A stretch of DNA of 40,989 nt from an uncultured Verrucomicrobiaceae bacterium (GTDB lineage Bacteria; Verrucomicrobiota; Verrucomicrobiia; Verrucomicrobiales; Verrucomicrobiaceae), in NCBI GenBank assembly GCA_937872615.1, contig CALMTT010000087.1, positions 1 through 40,989 of the forward strand. Direction: 5' to 3'. The notes under the pieces were generated by a model that was not told the origin of the DNA, made no database searches, and was given only the letters and a program-made list of their open reading frames with translations. The translations under genes and the position numbers were made by a program. Positions 33,263 to 40,989 of this stretch are shown here, one piece after another. The number at the start of each line of letters is the position of its first letter. The stretch's first letter is position 1.

Positions 33263-36200
33263 TCACTTCTTCTCCAGCCTCACATAATCCAGGCCGACCA
33301 TGTTCGCTGGCACCGCGTCTGGATTCGGCGGAGCCAGCGTGAAGGTCAGTTTGTGCTCGCCAGCGCTCAATTCATGCGTGCCCCACTCCTTTTCGCCGGT
33401 GTGGATGACCTTGGGGGAGTTGTAGCCATCGAAACTCGACGTCACCGGCTTCCCATCGAGAGCGATGCTCACCACGCCGTAGTCACGGGCCATCGTGAGA
33501 GCGCCGTAAAGCGTGTACTTGCCCGCCTCTTTGACCGGAATCGCGAGCGTGAGCTTCTGATCCGGTTTGCCACCCGTCCACCAGAGCTGCGCCGCACCGC
33601 TCCACTCGCCGCCGAAGCCACCCATGCCTTGCCGGCCGGTTTTGCCGCCGGTGATTTCGAGCACCTTCATCGTTTCGCCCTCGATGGCGCCTGGGACCAA
33701 AGTGGCTTCGGCTTTAGCCGAACCTTTCGCAGATGCGCCTACACCACTCTGCAGATACTTCACCAAATCCACCACCATCTCCGGCTGCAAGGCATCAAAC
33801 AGCCCCTCGGGCATCGTGCTGAGCTTCGAGACCTCACGCTTGGCGATGTCCGCCTGCGGCAGCGTGAACTCGACGCCGCCCATCATGGCGATCTTCACGG
33901 CGGCGGGGTTTTCGTCTTTGATGACGCCGCTCATCACGCGGCCGTCCTTCATGGTGAAGAGGTTGAGCTGGTAGGCCTTGCCGATGACCGCGTTCGGATC
34001 GAGCACGTTTTCGAGCAGGTAGTTCAAATCGGCGCGATTGCTGCCCGTGATGTCGGGACCGACGTTTTGACCTTCGCCGAAGAGTTTGTGGCATTGGCCG
34101 CAGGTGGCGGTGTAGAGCATCTTGCCCTTCGCGAGATCGCCTTTCGCCAGTGCGGCGGGGGTGAGCAGCGTTTTGTATTTCTTCGTGCGCTCGCCGAGGT
34201 CGGCCTTTGGCGCATTCACATCGCCCCAGGCGGATTTGATCAAGGCGTTGATCTCCGAGTCGTCGAAGGCGGTGAGCTGTCGCACCAAAAACGGCGACAA
34301 GGCCGTCGCAGGCACCGTTTTGGCCTCCACGGCCTTCAAGAGCGCTTTCGAGCCTTCTTTCGTCGAGGCGAGCGTGTTCACCGCATCAGGCAATTCGTTC
34401 GCGGAGAGCTTGGGAAGAGCCGCGCCGAGGATTTGGGGCGTTTCAGCATCTTTGAGCGAGGCGAGCGCCTGGATGGCTTGTCGGCGAAGGGAGGCCGGTG
34501 AGTCGTTGGAGACGATGGTGAGCAGGATTTTGGCCGTGGCGGCATCCTTGGCCTGCAACAGCACCTTCAAGGCGCTTTCACGCGACGATGAGTTTGCGGT
34601 CGCGAGGGCGAGTTGATCGCGGAAGTGCTTCAAAGCTGCCTCGATGCCCATGTGGGCTTCGAGTTCGAGCAGGAGCGCAGCCTCGGACGTTGGAGTGGAG
34701 ACTTTAGCCGAGGTTTGGGGCTTTCCAGAGTCGGCTGAAGCCTGGACTCCAACGAAGCTCTCGCGCATCTGGGTCCAATTCGATGGCGCAGAGACCTTGC
34801 TGCCTCCGCGAGCCGCCTGCACAACCGCCGTGAGCAAATTCTGTCGCAGCGCCGCGTCTTTCGACTCCGCGGCGAGCTTGAGCAGTCCTTGAATGCCCGC
34901 CTCTTCGCCCGCCAGTCGGCGATAGATGAACTCCGTGACCTTCGGCATCTTCGACACCTTCGCGAGCTGCAACCCCACCGCCGCATCCGCCGCCACCACC
35001 GGCTCGATGCCATACCAGATGAGCAGCGGGATCATCGGATCTTCCGCGTCTTCGCCGTGCTTGAGGAGAGCTGTGGCGAGGTCTTTGCGCTGATCTTGAG
35101 GAAGACGCTGGAGCGCGGAGGCGAGTTCGCGGCGGACGATGGGGGAGGTGGATTGCCACGTTTCGAGAGCCGGGAGTTTGGATGGCACGGTTTCATTCCA
35201 CCTGCGTATGCACCAAGCGGCGACATGTTCATCTTTAGCCAAATCAGCAACGACAGTTGCAAACTCATGACCTTCTGCGGTTTTGTATCCTACCGCATGC
35301 AATCCCCAAAATGCTCGCAGCTGGGTGATCGCTGGTGCAGTGTTCGCTGACCATTGATGGAGTACGCTAGCAGCATCAGAGAGACTGTTTCCGGGCTTGA
35401 TGGTAAGGCCTCCCGTCGAGGTTTTCTCCATCAGCACCCGCCGCGCCATGCGTGAAAACCACTCATTCTCGGTCTGCACCGCGAGCCGGGCCAGTTTCTC
35501 ATCCGGTTCCTTCGCGAGATCGAACGGAGCCTTGGGGAAGTCGGACTTGTCGGACAGGTCCGACCTTTCGGAGGTGGCAGGAGGGCCGGCATACGTCACG
35601 CGGTAAATCCGCCCATTGCTGCGATCCCAATGCTCCACGGCACCACTGCCGCGATGGCAGATTTGCTGATCGGACCAGTCACTCACATACAGTGCGCCAT
35701 CCGGGCCGACTTTTTGCGTGACGGGGATGAAGTGCATGTCGTTCGCACGCAGGAAATCGGCGGCGTGTTTGCCGATGTAGGTGCTGCCTTTCACGTCGGT
35801 GTAGTTCGCGACGAGGCGATGGCCGTGGAGGTTGCCGAAGAGGAGCTGGTTGCGATACGTCGGCGGGAAGAGGCTGCTCTGATAAATGGCGAGGCCGCAG
35901 TGCGCGTGACCGCCGCCGAGCGCGTTGGTGTCGTTGTTCATCACGCCTGCGCCGGTCGTTTTGTCGAAGGTGACATCGGGTCGCGGATTGCCGGCGTAAT
36001 GCGCGTGGTCGGCGATGGTCTTGATGTCCTCGTAGGTGTAGGCATTGAAGTGCTGCCCGGCTTGCCGCTGATACCGTCCGCCCGGCACGATGTGGTAGAG
36101 ATGCGGAATAACGCACGCGGTGACGAACCACTCGCCATGTTGGTCGTAATCGAGTCCCCAGGGATTGCTGGTGCCATGCGCGAAGACCTCAAACTCATGC

Positions 36201-38110
36201 CGCACGGGATGATAACGCCACACCCCGGCATTGATCGGCTCACGCTGGTCATCCGGCGTGCCCGGTTTGCCAACGCGGCTGTGCGTGAAGACGCCGTGGC
36301 AGCCGTAAAGCCAGCCGTCCGGGCCCCAGATGAAGCTGTTGAGGGTTTCGTGGGTGTCCTGGGTGCCCCAGCCGTCGAGGAGGGCGTAGGCGGTGAAGTT
36401 GAGGCCGGGTGCTAGCGGAAAGGACGAAAAGGACTCAAAAGACGGAAGGGACGCCTGATGCGGAGTTCCTTGAGTCTTTTCCGTCCCTTCAGTCCTTTTG
36501 AACGGCACATCCCCATCCCGCGGAATGAACATCAAATACGGCGCCGCCCCCACCCACACGCCGCCGAAGCCCAGCTCAATGCCACTGACGAGGTTCAGGC
36601 CTTCGCAGAAGATCTTTTTTGTCTCGAAGGTGCCGTCGCCGTCTTGGTCTTCGAGGATCTTGATGCGGTCCTGGCCTTTGCCGACTTCGCGAGGCTGCGG
36701 GTAGCTGTTTCCTTCCACGACCCAGATGCGGCCGCGCTCATCAAACGTGAACGCGATGGGCTGCACGACATCTGGCTCCGCGGCAATGAGCTCGGCCTTG
36801 AAGCCGGTGGGGAGCTGGATGGACTTCAACGCATCCGCTGGTGACTGGCCTTTGGCGTATTCGGCCTGCGGCTTCAAAGCGGGGCCGTAGAGCTTCTTCG
36901 GCGTGAGGTCGGCGGTGGTGTCCTTCCGCACCTGCGTGAGGATGTAAACGCCCGCTTTGTTGCCGACGACGATGTCAGGCAGCGTGTCGCCATTCACATC
37001 GCCGACCTGCACATCGACACCGACACCGCTTTCGGCATCGACGAGGTGCGGGACGAAATCGACGCCGCCCTTGCCATCGCGCTTCGTTTGATACCAGTAG
37101 ATGACGCGATGGCCGCGCTCGTCGGGGTCGTGGCCGTTGTGCGCCCAGTAGCGCTTGCCGGTGACGATGTCTTTGATGCCATCGCCGTCGATGTCCGCGA
37201 GGTGCGCGGCGTGCGGCTGGGAGAAGACGATGCCGTAGTCGTTGTCCTGCGGCTGCTCGCTGGCGAGCATGACGCGGGTCCATTTGGGCTTGCTCGGAGC
37301 AGACTTGTTCTGGAGAAACACTGCTACACCATAGCGATGCGCGGCGAGGGCGGTGAAGATGTCGTTCTCGCCATTGCCGTCGAAGTCATAGGCGAACATT
37401 TGCGCGCCACCGCCGACGCTGATGCCGAAGTTGTGCTGGAAGAAGTTCCTGCTTCCAGGCCCTTCGTTCTGCATTGGATTCTCCCACCAGCGCCGCGCTT
37501 CGAGCAGGTCGAGCTTTCCATCGCCATTCACATCACCGACGCCGAGGCCATGCGTGAACTTCGCGACATCCATTTGGCCCGTGACGGGGACGAAGGGCCA
37601 CTTTTCGGTGGGCTTTTCCCAGTTCGGGGCGAACCAGCCGAATTTCCCGCCGGTGCTGCACACAATCTCCGGTTTGCCGTCGCCGGTGATGTCGGTGAAG
37701 ACGGGCGATTCGTTGTCCACCACATCGGCGACGACGTGCATGGGCCAGGGCTTGTCGTCGTGCGTGCCGGGATTGAGGTAAAGCCGCGCTTCCTTGCCGG
37801 GGAAGCCGAGGATGAGGATGTCGTTGCGCTTGTCGGCATCGAAATCGTGGACGTAGGCGAAGAAGTTGTCCGAGTAGCCATTGATGCTGAAAATCTTCGG
37901 CTCGTAGTAGGCGTGCCTCTTTTCAAAAGTCGGCCCTTCCCACCAAAACGGCCCCGCGACGACGTCGGGTTTGCCGTCGCCATTGATGTCGCCGATGGCG
38001 GCACCTTCGGAGTAAAAGTCACCGTGGAGCTGCTGGCGCTTCCAGGTGATCTGCGTGGCGGCTTGCAGGCAGGTGGAGGCCGCAAGGAGGGCGAAGGCGA
38101 GCGTTTTCAT
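33263..38110 (-). CDS. FG-GAP/PVC dehydrogenase/HEAT/cytochrome c/CBM fusion
   Basis: A 1615-residue secreted multi-domain oxidoreductase. In order: signal (MKTLAFALLAASTCLQAA); FG-GAP/VCBS repeats with DINGDGKPDVV, DITGDGKPEIV, DVNGDGKLDLL, DIDGDGIKDIV, DVNGDTLPDIV (to about 390); PVC-type dehydrogenase propeller from about 430 (LPTGFKAELIAAEPDVVQPI, WGTQDTHETLNSF); HEAT-like helical repeats (about 880-1290); heme domain with CGQCH in KMLYTATCGQCHKLFGEGQN near 1340; and a C-terminal carbohydrate-binding-like domain ending MVGLDYVRLEKK. Three or four repeat islands are built in frame into this gene (33699, 34690, 35537, 36415). It is convergent with the giant Fn3 gene. The start at 38110 gives a better signal than the TTG at 38119. 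Substrate is unknown; likely a sugar or alcohol outside the cell. Confidence 0.9.
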   Translation of the reverse strand: MKTLAFALLAASTCLQAATQITWKRQQLHGDFYSEGAAIGDINGDGKPDVVAGPFWWEGPTFEKRHAYYEPKIFSINGYSDNFFAYVHDFDADKRNDILILGFPGKEARLYLNPGTHDDKPWPMHVVADVVDNESPVFTDITGDGKPEIVCSTGGKFGWFAPNWEKPTEKWPFVPVTGQMDVAKFTHGLGVGDVNGDGKLDLLEARRWWENPMQNEGPGSRNFFQHNFGISVGGGAQMFAYDFDGNGENDIFTALAAHRYGVAVFLQNKSAPSKPKWTRVMLASEQPQDNDYGIVFSQPHAAHLADIDGDGIKDIVTGKRYWAHNGHDPDERGHRVIYWYQTKRDGKGGVDFVPHLVDAESGVGVDVQVGDVNGDTLPDIVVGNKAGVYILTQVRKDTTADLTPKKLYGPALKPQAEYAKGQSPADALKSIQLPTGFKAELIAAEPDVVQPIAFTFDERGRIWVVEGNSYPQPREVGKGQDRIKILEDQDGDGTFETKKIFCEGLNLVSGIELGFGGVWVGAAPYLMFIPRDGDVPFKRTEGTEKTQGTPHQASLPSFESFSSFPLAPGLNFTAYALLDGWGTQDTHETLNSFIWGPDGWLYGCHGVFTHSRVGKPGTPDDQREPINAGVWRYHPVRHEFEVFAHGTSNPWGLDYDQHGEWFVTACVIPHLYHIVPGGRYQRQAGQHFNAYTYEDIKTIADHAHYAGNPRPDVTFDKTTGAGVMNNDTNALGGGHAHCGLAIYQSSLFPPTYRNQLLFGNLHGHRLVANYTDVKGSTYIGKHAADFLRANDMHFIPVTQKVGPDGALYVSDWSDQQICHRGSGAVEHWDRSNGRIYRVTYAGPPATSERSDLSDKSDFPKAPFDLAKEPDEKLARLAVQTENEWFSRMARRVLMEKTSTGGLTIKPGNSLSDAASVLHQWSANTAPAITQLRAFWGLHAVGYKTAEGHEFATVVADLAKDEHVAAWCIRRWNETVPSKLPALETWQSTSPIVRRELASALQRLPQDQRKDLATALLKHGEDAEDPMIPLLIWYGIEPVVAADAAVGLQLAKVSKMPKVTEFIYRRLAGEEAGIQGLLKLAAESKDAALRQNLLTAVVQAARGGSKVSAPSNWTQMRESFVGVQASADSGKPQTSAKVSTPTSEAALLLELEAHMGIEAALKHFRDQLALATANSSSRESALKVLLQAKDAATAKILLTIVSNDSPASLRRQAIQALASLKDAETPQILGAALPKLSANELPDAVNTLASTKEGSKALLKAVEAKTVPATALSPFLVRQLTAFDDSEINALIKSAWGDVNAPKADLGERTKKYKTLLTPAALAKGDLAKGKMLYTATCGQCHKLFGEGQNVGPDITGSNRADLNYLLENVLDPNAVIGKAYQLNLFTMKDGRVMSGVIKDENPAAVKIAMMGGVEFTLPQADIAKREVSKLSTMPEGLFDALQPEMVVDLVKYLQSGVGASAKGSAKAEATLVPGAIEGETMKVLEITGGKTGRQGMGGFGGEWSGAAQLWWTGGKPDQKLTLAIPVKEAGKYTLYGALTMARDYGVVSIALDGKPVTSSFDGYNSPKVIHTGEKEWGTHELSAGEHKLTFTLAPPNPDAVPANMVGLDYVRLEKK
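33699..33727. repeat. Short hairpin repeat inside the fusion gene
   Basis: AAAG and TTCGGCT pair across a two-base loop with AGCCGAA and CTTT. It encodes part of AKGSAKAEATLVPG on the minus strand. The GGCTTTAGCCG core recurs in the island at 34690-34752. Confidence 0.55.
34690..34752. repeat. Inverted repeat island inside the HEAT region
   Basis: A 21-base arm at 34690-34710 starting TTGGAGT and ending TTTAGCCG has an inverted partner at 34732-34752 with 17 of 21 positions matching. Read in frame on the minus strand as VQASADSGKPQTSAKVSTPT, which interrupts the helical HEAT pattern with a polar loop. Confidence 0.8.
35537..35570. repeat. Period-9 repeat encoding SDx tripeptides
   Basis: Two copies of GTCGGAC (35540-35546, 35549-35555) and an inverted copy GTCCGAC (35558-35564) spaced at 9 bases, followed by TTCGGAG. 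On the minus strand it reads SER SDL SDK SDF, between the propeller end (GRIYRVTYAGPPAT) and PKAPFDLAKEP. Confidence 0.82.
36415..36501. repeat. Period-9 inverted repeat island in the propeller
   Basis: Left arm 36417-36453 (AAAGGACGA, AAAGGACTC, AAAAGACGG, AAGGGACGC) and right arm 36469-36501 (GAGTCTTTT, CCGTCCCTT, CAGTCCTTT) are imperfect reverse complements. On the minus strand the two arms read KRT EGT EKT QGT and SLP SFE SFS SFP, two sets of tripeptide repeats inside a dehydrogenase propeller. Confidence 0.9.
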
Positions 38111-38221
38111 GGTGGGCAAACACCAACGCTACCAAGAACCGGTGCGATTAGACAAGTTTTATGCAGCATCGGTCATGACCGATGCCGTGTCTGAACAGAC
38201 CCCTCCGAAGCAACGAGCGCT

Positions 38222-39307
<1,086 letters not shown>

Positions 39308-39373
39308 GAGGGGAGCGCGATACTAGCGGGATGGGTGCCAAAGGCAAGCGCGATGAGGGGCCCGCAGTGAGGC

Positions 39374-39595
39374 GGGAATGACGAAATCAGAATGATGAAT
39401 GTCGAACGAAACCCGAAGTCCTAACCACTGCCTCGCCGTTCGTTCGAGCTCGCATTTCGACATTCCTTCGTCATTCGGAATTCTGGTTTCGTCATTTTCC
39501 GCCCCCACGTTCCACATGGAACAATCGAATTCGGCGTGCTATTCTCGCGGCTCCCCTGCCCTCCGGGCCATTCGTCATTCTGCATTCGCCATTCC
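39374..39595. repeat. Inverted repeat island upstream of mnmG
   Basis: Left arm 39374-39410 and right arm 39458-39500 are near-perfect reverse complements built on AATGACGAA and GAATGTCGAA words. A third, single arm lies at 39569-39595 with a clear period of 7 (CATTCGT, CATTCTG, CATTCGC, CATTCC) and runs right up to the mnmG start codon. A parS-like site sits between the second and third arms. Otherwise no gene is visible in this 290-base interval. Confidence 0.88.
39508..39523. promoter_or_regulatory. parS-like site 1 (imperfect)
   Basis: CGTTCCACATGGAACA matches the Pseudomonas-type parS (TGTTCCACGTGGAACA) at 14 of 16 positions. It lies 73 bp upstream of mnmG. ParB would bind here to organise origin segregation if it is functional. 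Confidence 0.6.
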
Positions 39596-40989
39596 ATGTC
39601 TCTGTATACCTTCCCGAAGCACTACGACGTCATCGTTTGCGGAGCCGGTCACGCCGGGGTCGAGGCCGCGATGGCCGCCGCACGCATGGGCTGCCAGACC
39701 GCCATCCTCACCCAGAATCTCGACACCATCTCCCAGATGTCCTGCAACCCCGCCATCGGCGGCCTGGCCAAAGGACATGTCGTCCGGGAGATCGACGCCC
39801 TCGGCGGGGTCATGGGCCGGAACACCGACGCCACTGGCATCCAGTTCCGCCTCTTGAACGCCCGCAAGGGCCCCAGCGTCCAGGCCCCCCGCGCCCAGTG
39901 CGACAAGAAGGCCTACCAGTTCCGCATGAAGTGGCTCATCGAGAACCAACCCAACCTCGACCTCCACCAGGGCAACGCCGCCGAGATCCTCGTCGAAAAC
40001 GACGCCATCACCGGTGTGCGCACCTCCCTCGGCATGATCTACCGGGCCAAGGCCGTCGTCATTTCCTCCGGCACTTTCATGCGCGGCCTGCTCCATGTCG
40101 GCCAGCAGAACCAAGCCGGCGGGCGCATGGGCGACAGCATCTCCACCCTGTCCGACAGCCTCCGCCAGCTCGGCTTCGACGTTCAGCGCTTCAAAACTGG
40201 CACCCCCTGCCGTCTCAACAGCCGCAGCATCGACTTCTCCAAGTGCGACCTCCAGCCCGGCGACGAGCCCGCCCCGCGCTTCAGCTACCTCTCAGGCGTC
40301 CTTCCCGAAGACGAGTCCGAGGGCCACTCCACCACTCCACCACTCCCCTTCTCCACGTCTCCCGGTCTCCCAGTCTCCCCCTCTCCAAGTCTTCCGACGA
40401 CCGGTCCCAGCCAGTTCACCCTCAACTCCTGGCGTGATGTAACGTTCCACGTGGAACAAATTCCCTGCTGGATCACATACACGACCCCCCAGACGCACGA
40501 CATCATCCGGGCCAATATCCACAAATCGGCCATGTATTCGGGCAAAATCGAGGGTGTGGGACCCCGCTACTGCCCCTCCGTGGAGGACAAGGTGGTCCGT
40601 TTTGCCGAAAAGGAGCGCCACCAGATCTTCCTGGAACCCGAGGGCCGCCACACCCGCGAATTCTACGTCAACGGCGTCTCCACCTCCCTGCCCTTCGAGG
40701 TCCAGTATGACTTCATCCGGTCCATCCCCGGCCTCGAGCAGGCCGAGATCATCCGCCCCGGCTACGCCGTCGAATACGACTACTGCCCGCCCACCCAGCT
40801 CCATCCCACGCTGGAGACGAAGCGCGTCTCCGGCCTCTACTTCGCAGGGCAGATCAATGGCACCTCCGGGTATGAAGAAGCCGCCGGCCAGGGCCTCATC
40901 GCCGGGGCCAATGCCGCCCTCAAGGCCCAGGGCCGCCCCCCCTTCCTCCTCCAGCGCAGCCAGGCCTACCTCGCCGTCATGATCGACGA
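39596..40989 (+). CDS. mnmG: tRNA uridine-5-carboxymethylaminomethyl enzyme (5' part)
   Basis: FAD-dependent GidA/MnmG, which with MnmE modifies the wobble uridine of several tRNAs. The frame is open to the right edge (about 464 residues seen of roughly 620-650). Signatures: [20 protein letters not shown] (FAD site), [65 protein letters not shown] and [19 protein letters not shown]. Between FSYL and QIPCWITYT there are about 56 residues, where most homologues have 10-20; the extra part comes from a pyrimidine-rich repeat (40324-40395) and includes the parS-like site. No ribosome binding site is visible: the single repeat arm ends just before the ATG. mnmG is commonly followed by rsmG, parA and parB; those would be outside the window. 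Confidence 0.95.
   Translation, partial: MSLYTFPKHYDVIVCGAGHAGVEAAMAAARMGCQTAILTQNLDTISQMSCNPAIGGLAKGHVVREIDALGGVMGRNTDATGIQFRLLNARKGPSVQAPRAQCDKKAYQFRMKWLIENQPNLDLHQGNAAEILVENDAITGVRTSLGMIYRAKAVVISSGTFMRGLLHVGQQNQAGGRMGDSISTLSDSLRQLGFDVQRFKTGTPCRLNSRSIDFSKCDLQPGDEPAPRFSYLSGVLPEDESEGHSTTPPLPFSTSPGLPVSPSPSLPTTGPSQFTLNSWRDVTFHVEQIPCWITYTTPQTHDIIRANIHKSAMYSGKIEGVGPRYCPSVEDKVVRFAEKERHQIFLEPEGRHTREFYVNGVSTSLPFEVQYDFIRSIPGLEQAEIIRPGYAVEYDYCPPTQLHPTLETKRVSGLYFAGQINGTSGYEEAAGQGLIAGANAALKAQGRPPFLLQRSQAYLAVMID
40324..40395. repeat. Period-8 tandem words inside mnmG
   Basis: Eight degenerate 8-base units in a row (CACTCCAC, CACTCCAC, CACTCCCC, TTCTCCAC and so on, with a CTCC core). Single orientation only. 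Encodes a proline/serine-rich loop ([18 protein letters not shown] and onward) in MnmG. Confidence 0.85.
40443..40458. promoter_or_regulatory. parS-like site 2
   Basis: CGTTCCACGTGGAACA differs from TGTTCCACGTGGAACA only at the first base; the inner 14 bases are a perfect palindrome. It lies inside mnmG and encodes part of VTFHVEQ. Together with site 1, 935 bp away, it points to a ParB-binding origin-proximal region. Confidence 0.8.

Noticed and set aside
39374-39595. CRISPR array
   Set aside because: The repeats are 7 to 9 bases, degenerate, without spacers, and partly inverted; no cas genes are present.

Overview
The window looks like chromosomal DNA of a high-GC member of the PVC group, most likely a Verrucomicrobium near Prosthecobacter/Verrucomicrobium. 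The signs are secreted sulfatases with CxPxR sites, Tat-exported DUF1501 and Gfo/Idh/MocA proteins, a DUF1553 remnant, very large PVC-type dehydrogenases fused to c-type cytochromes, a DUF1080-like secreted protein and a giant Fn3/beta-propeller surface protein. The taxonomic call is inference from gene content; there is no rRNA here.

Layout. 1-4.0 kb: 3' part of metH, convergent with a DEAD-box RNA helicase. 4.1-7.9 kb: a minus-strand operon of SGNH hydrolase, sulfatase and DUF1501 protein. 8.0-10.5 kb: a decayed DUF1553-DUF1501 pair, with an AT-richer HNH-like gene at the junction of its two members and a RhuM-family gene on its upstream side. 10.6-16.5 kb: a second sulfatase with a Gfo/Idh/MocA oxidoreductase, an NTF2-like gene broken by one stop codon, a sialidase and a DUF1080-like protein. 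Together 4-16.5 kb reads as outer-envelope degradation of sulfated or sialylated glycans. 16.5-22.3 kb: pyruvate phosphate dikinase with a histone-H1-like C-terminal tail that has its own start and ribosome binding site, a type II pseudopilin, and nuoD-nuoE. 22.4-24.6 kb: TPM-domain protein, a small unknown protein and a CPBP protease. 24.7-38.1 kb: two giant secreted dehydrogenase/cytochrome proteins, a golvesin-C-like protein and a 1571-residue Fn3/propeller protein. 38.2-41 kb: pdhA and the 5' part of mnmG, with two parS-like sites that suggest the region is near the replication origin.

Two things stand out. First, from 23.2 kb rightward there are at least nine short islands of degenerate tandem words with periods of 7, 8 or 9 bases, often with a second arm in inverted orientation. 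Several lie in frame inside genes (both dehydrogenases and mnmG), where the period-9 type encodes tripeptide repeats; one supplies the stop codon of the CPBP gene. They behave like the palindromic elements known in Rickettsia genes, but are built like degenerate short tandem repeats. Second, the ppdK 3' end carries a 34-codon lysine/alanine reading frame with a well-placed Shine-Dalgarno sequence, so a small basic DNA-binding-type protein may be made from inside ppdK, or the two genes may have fused by loss of a stop codon.
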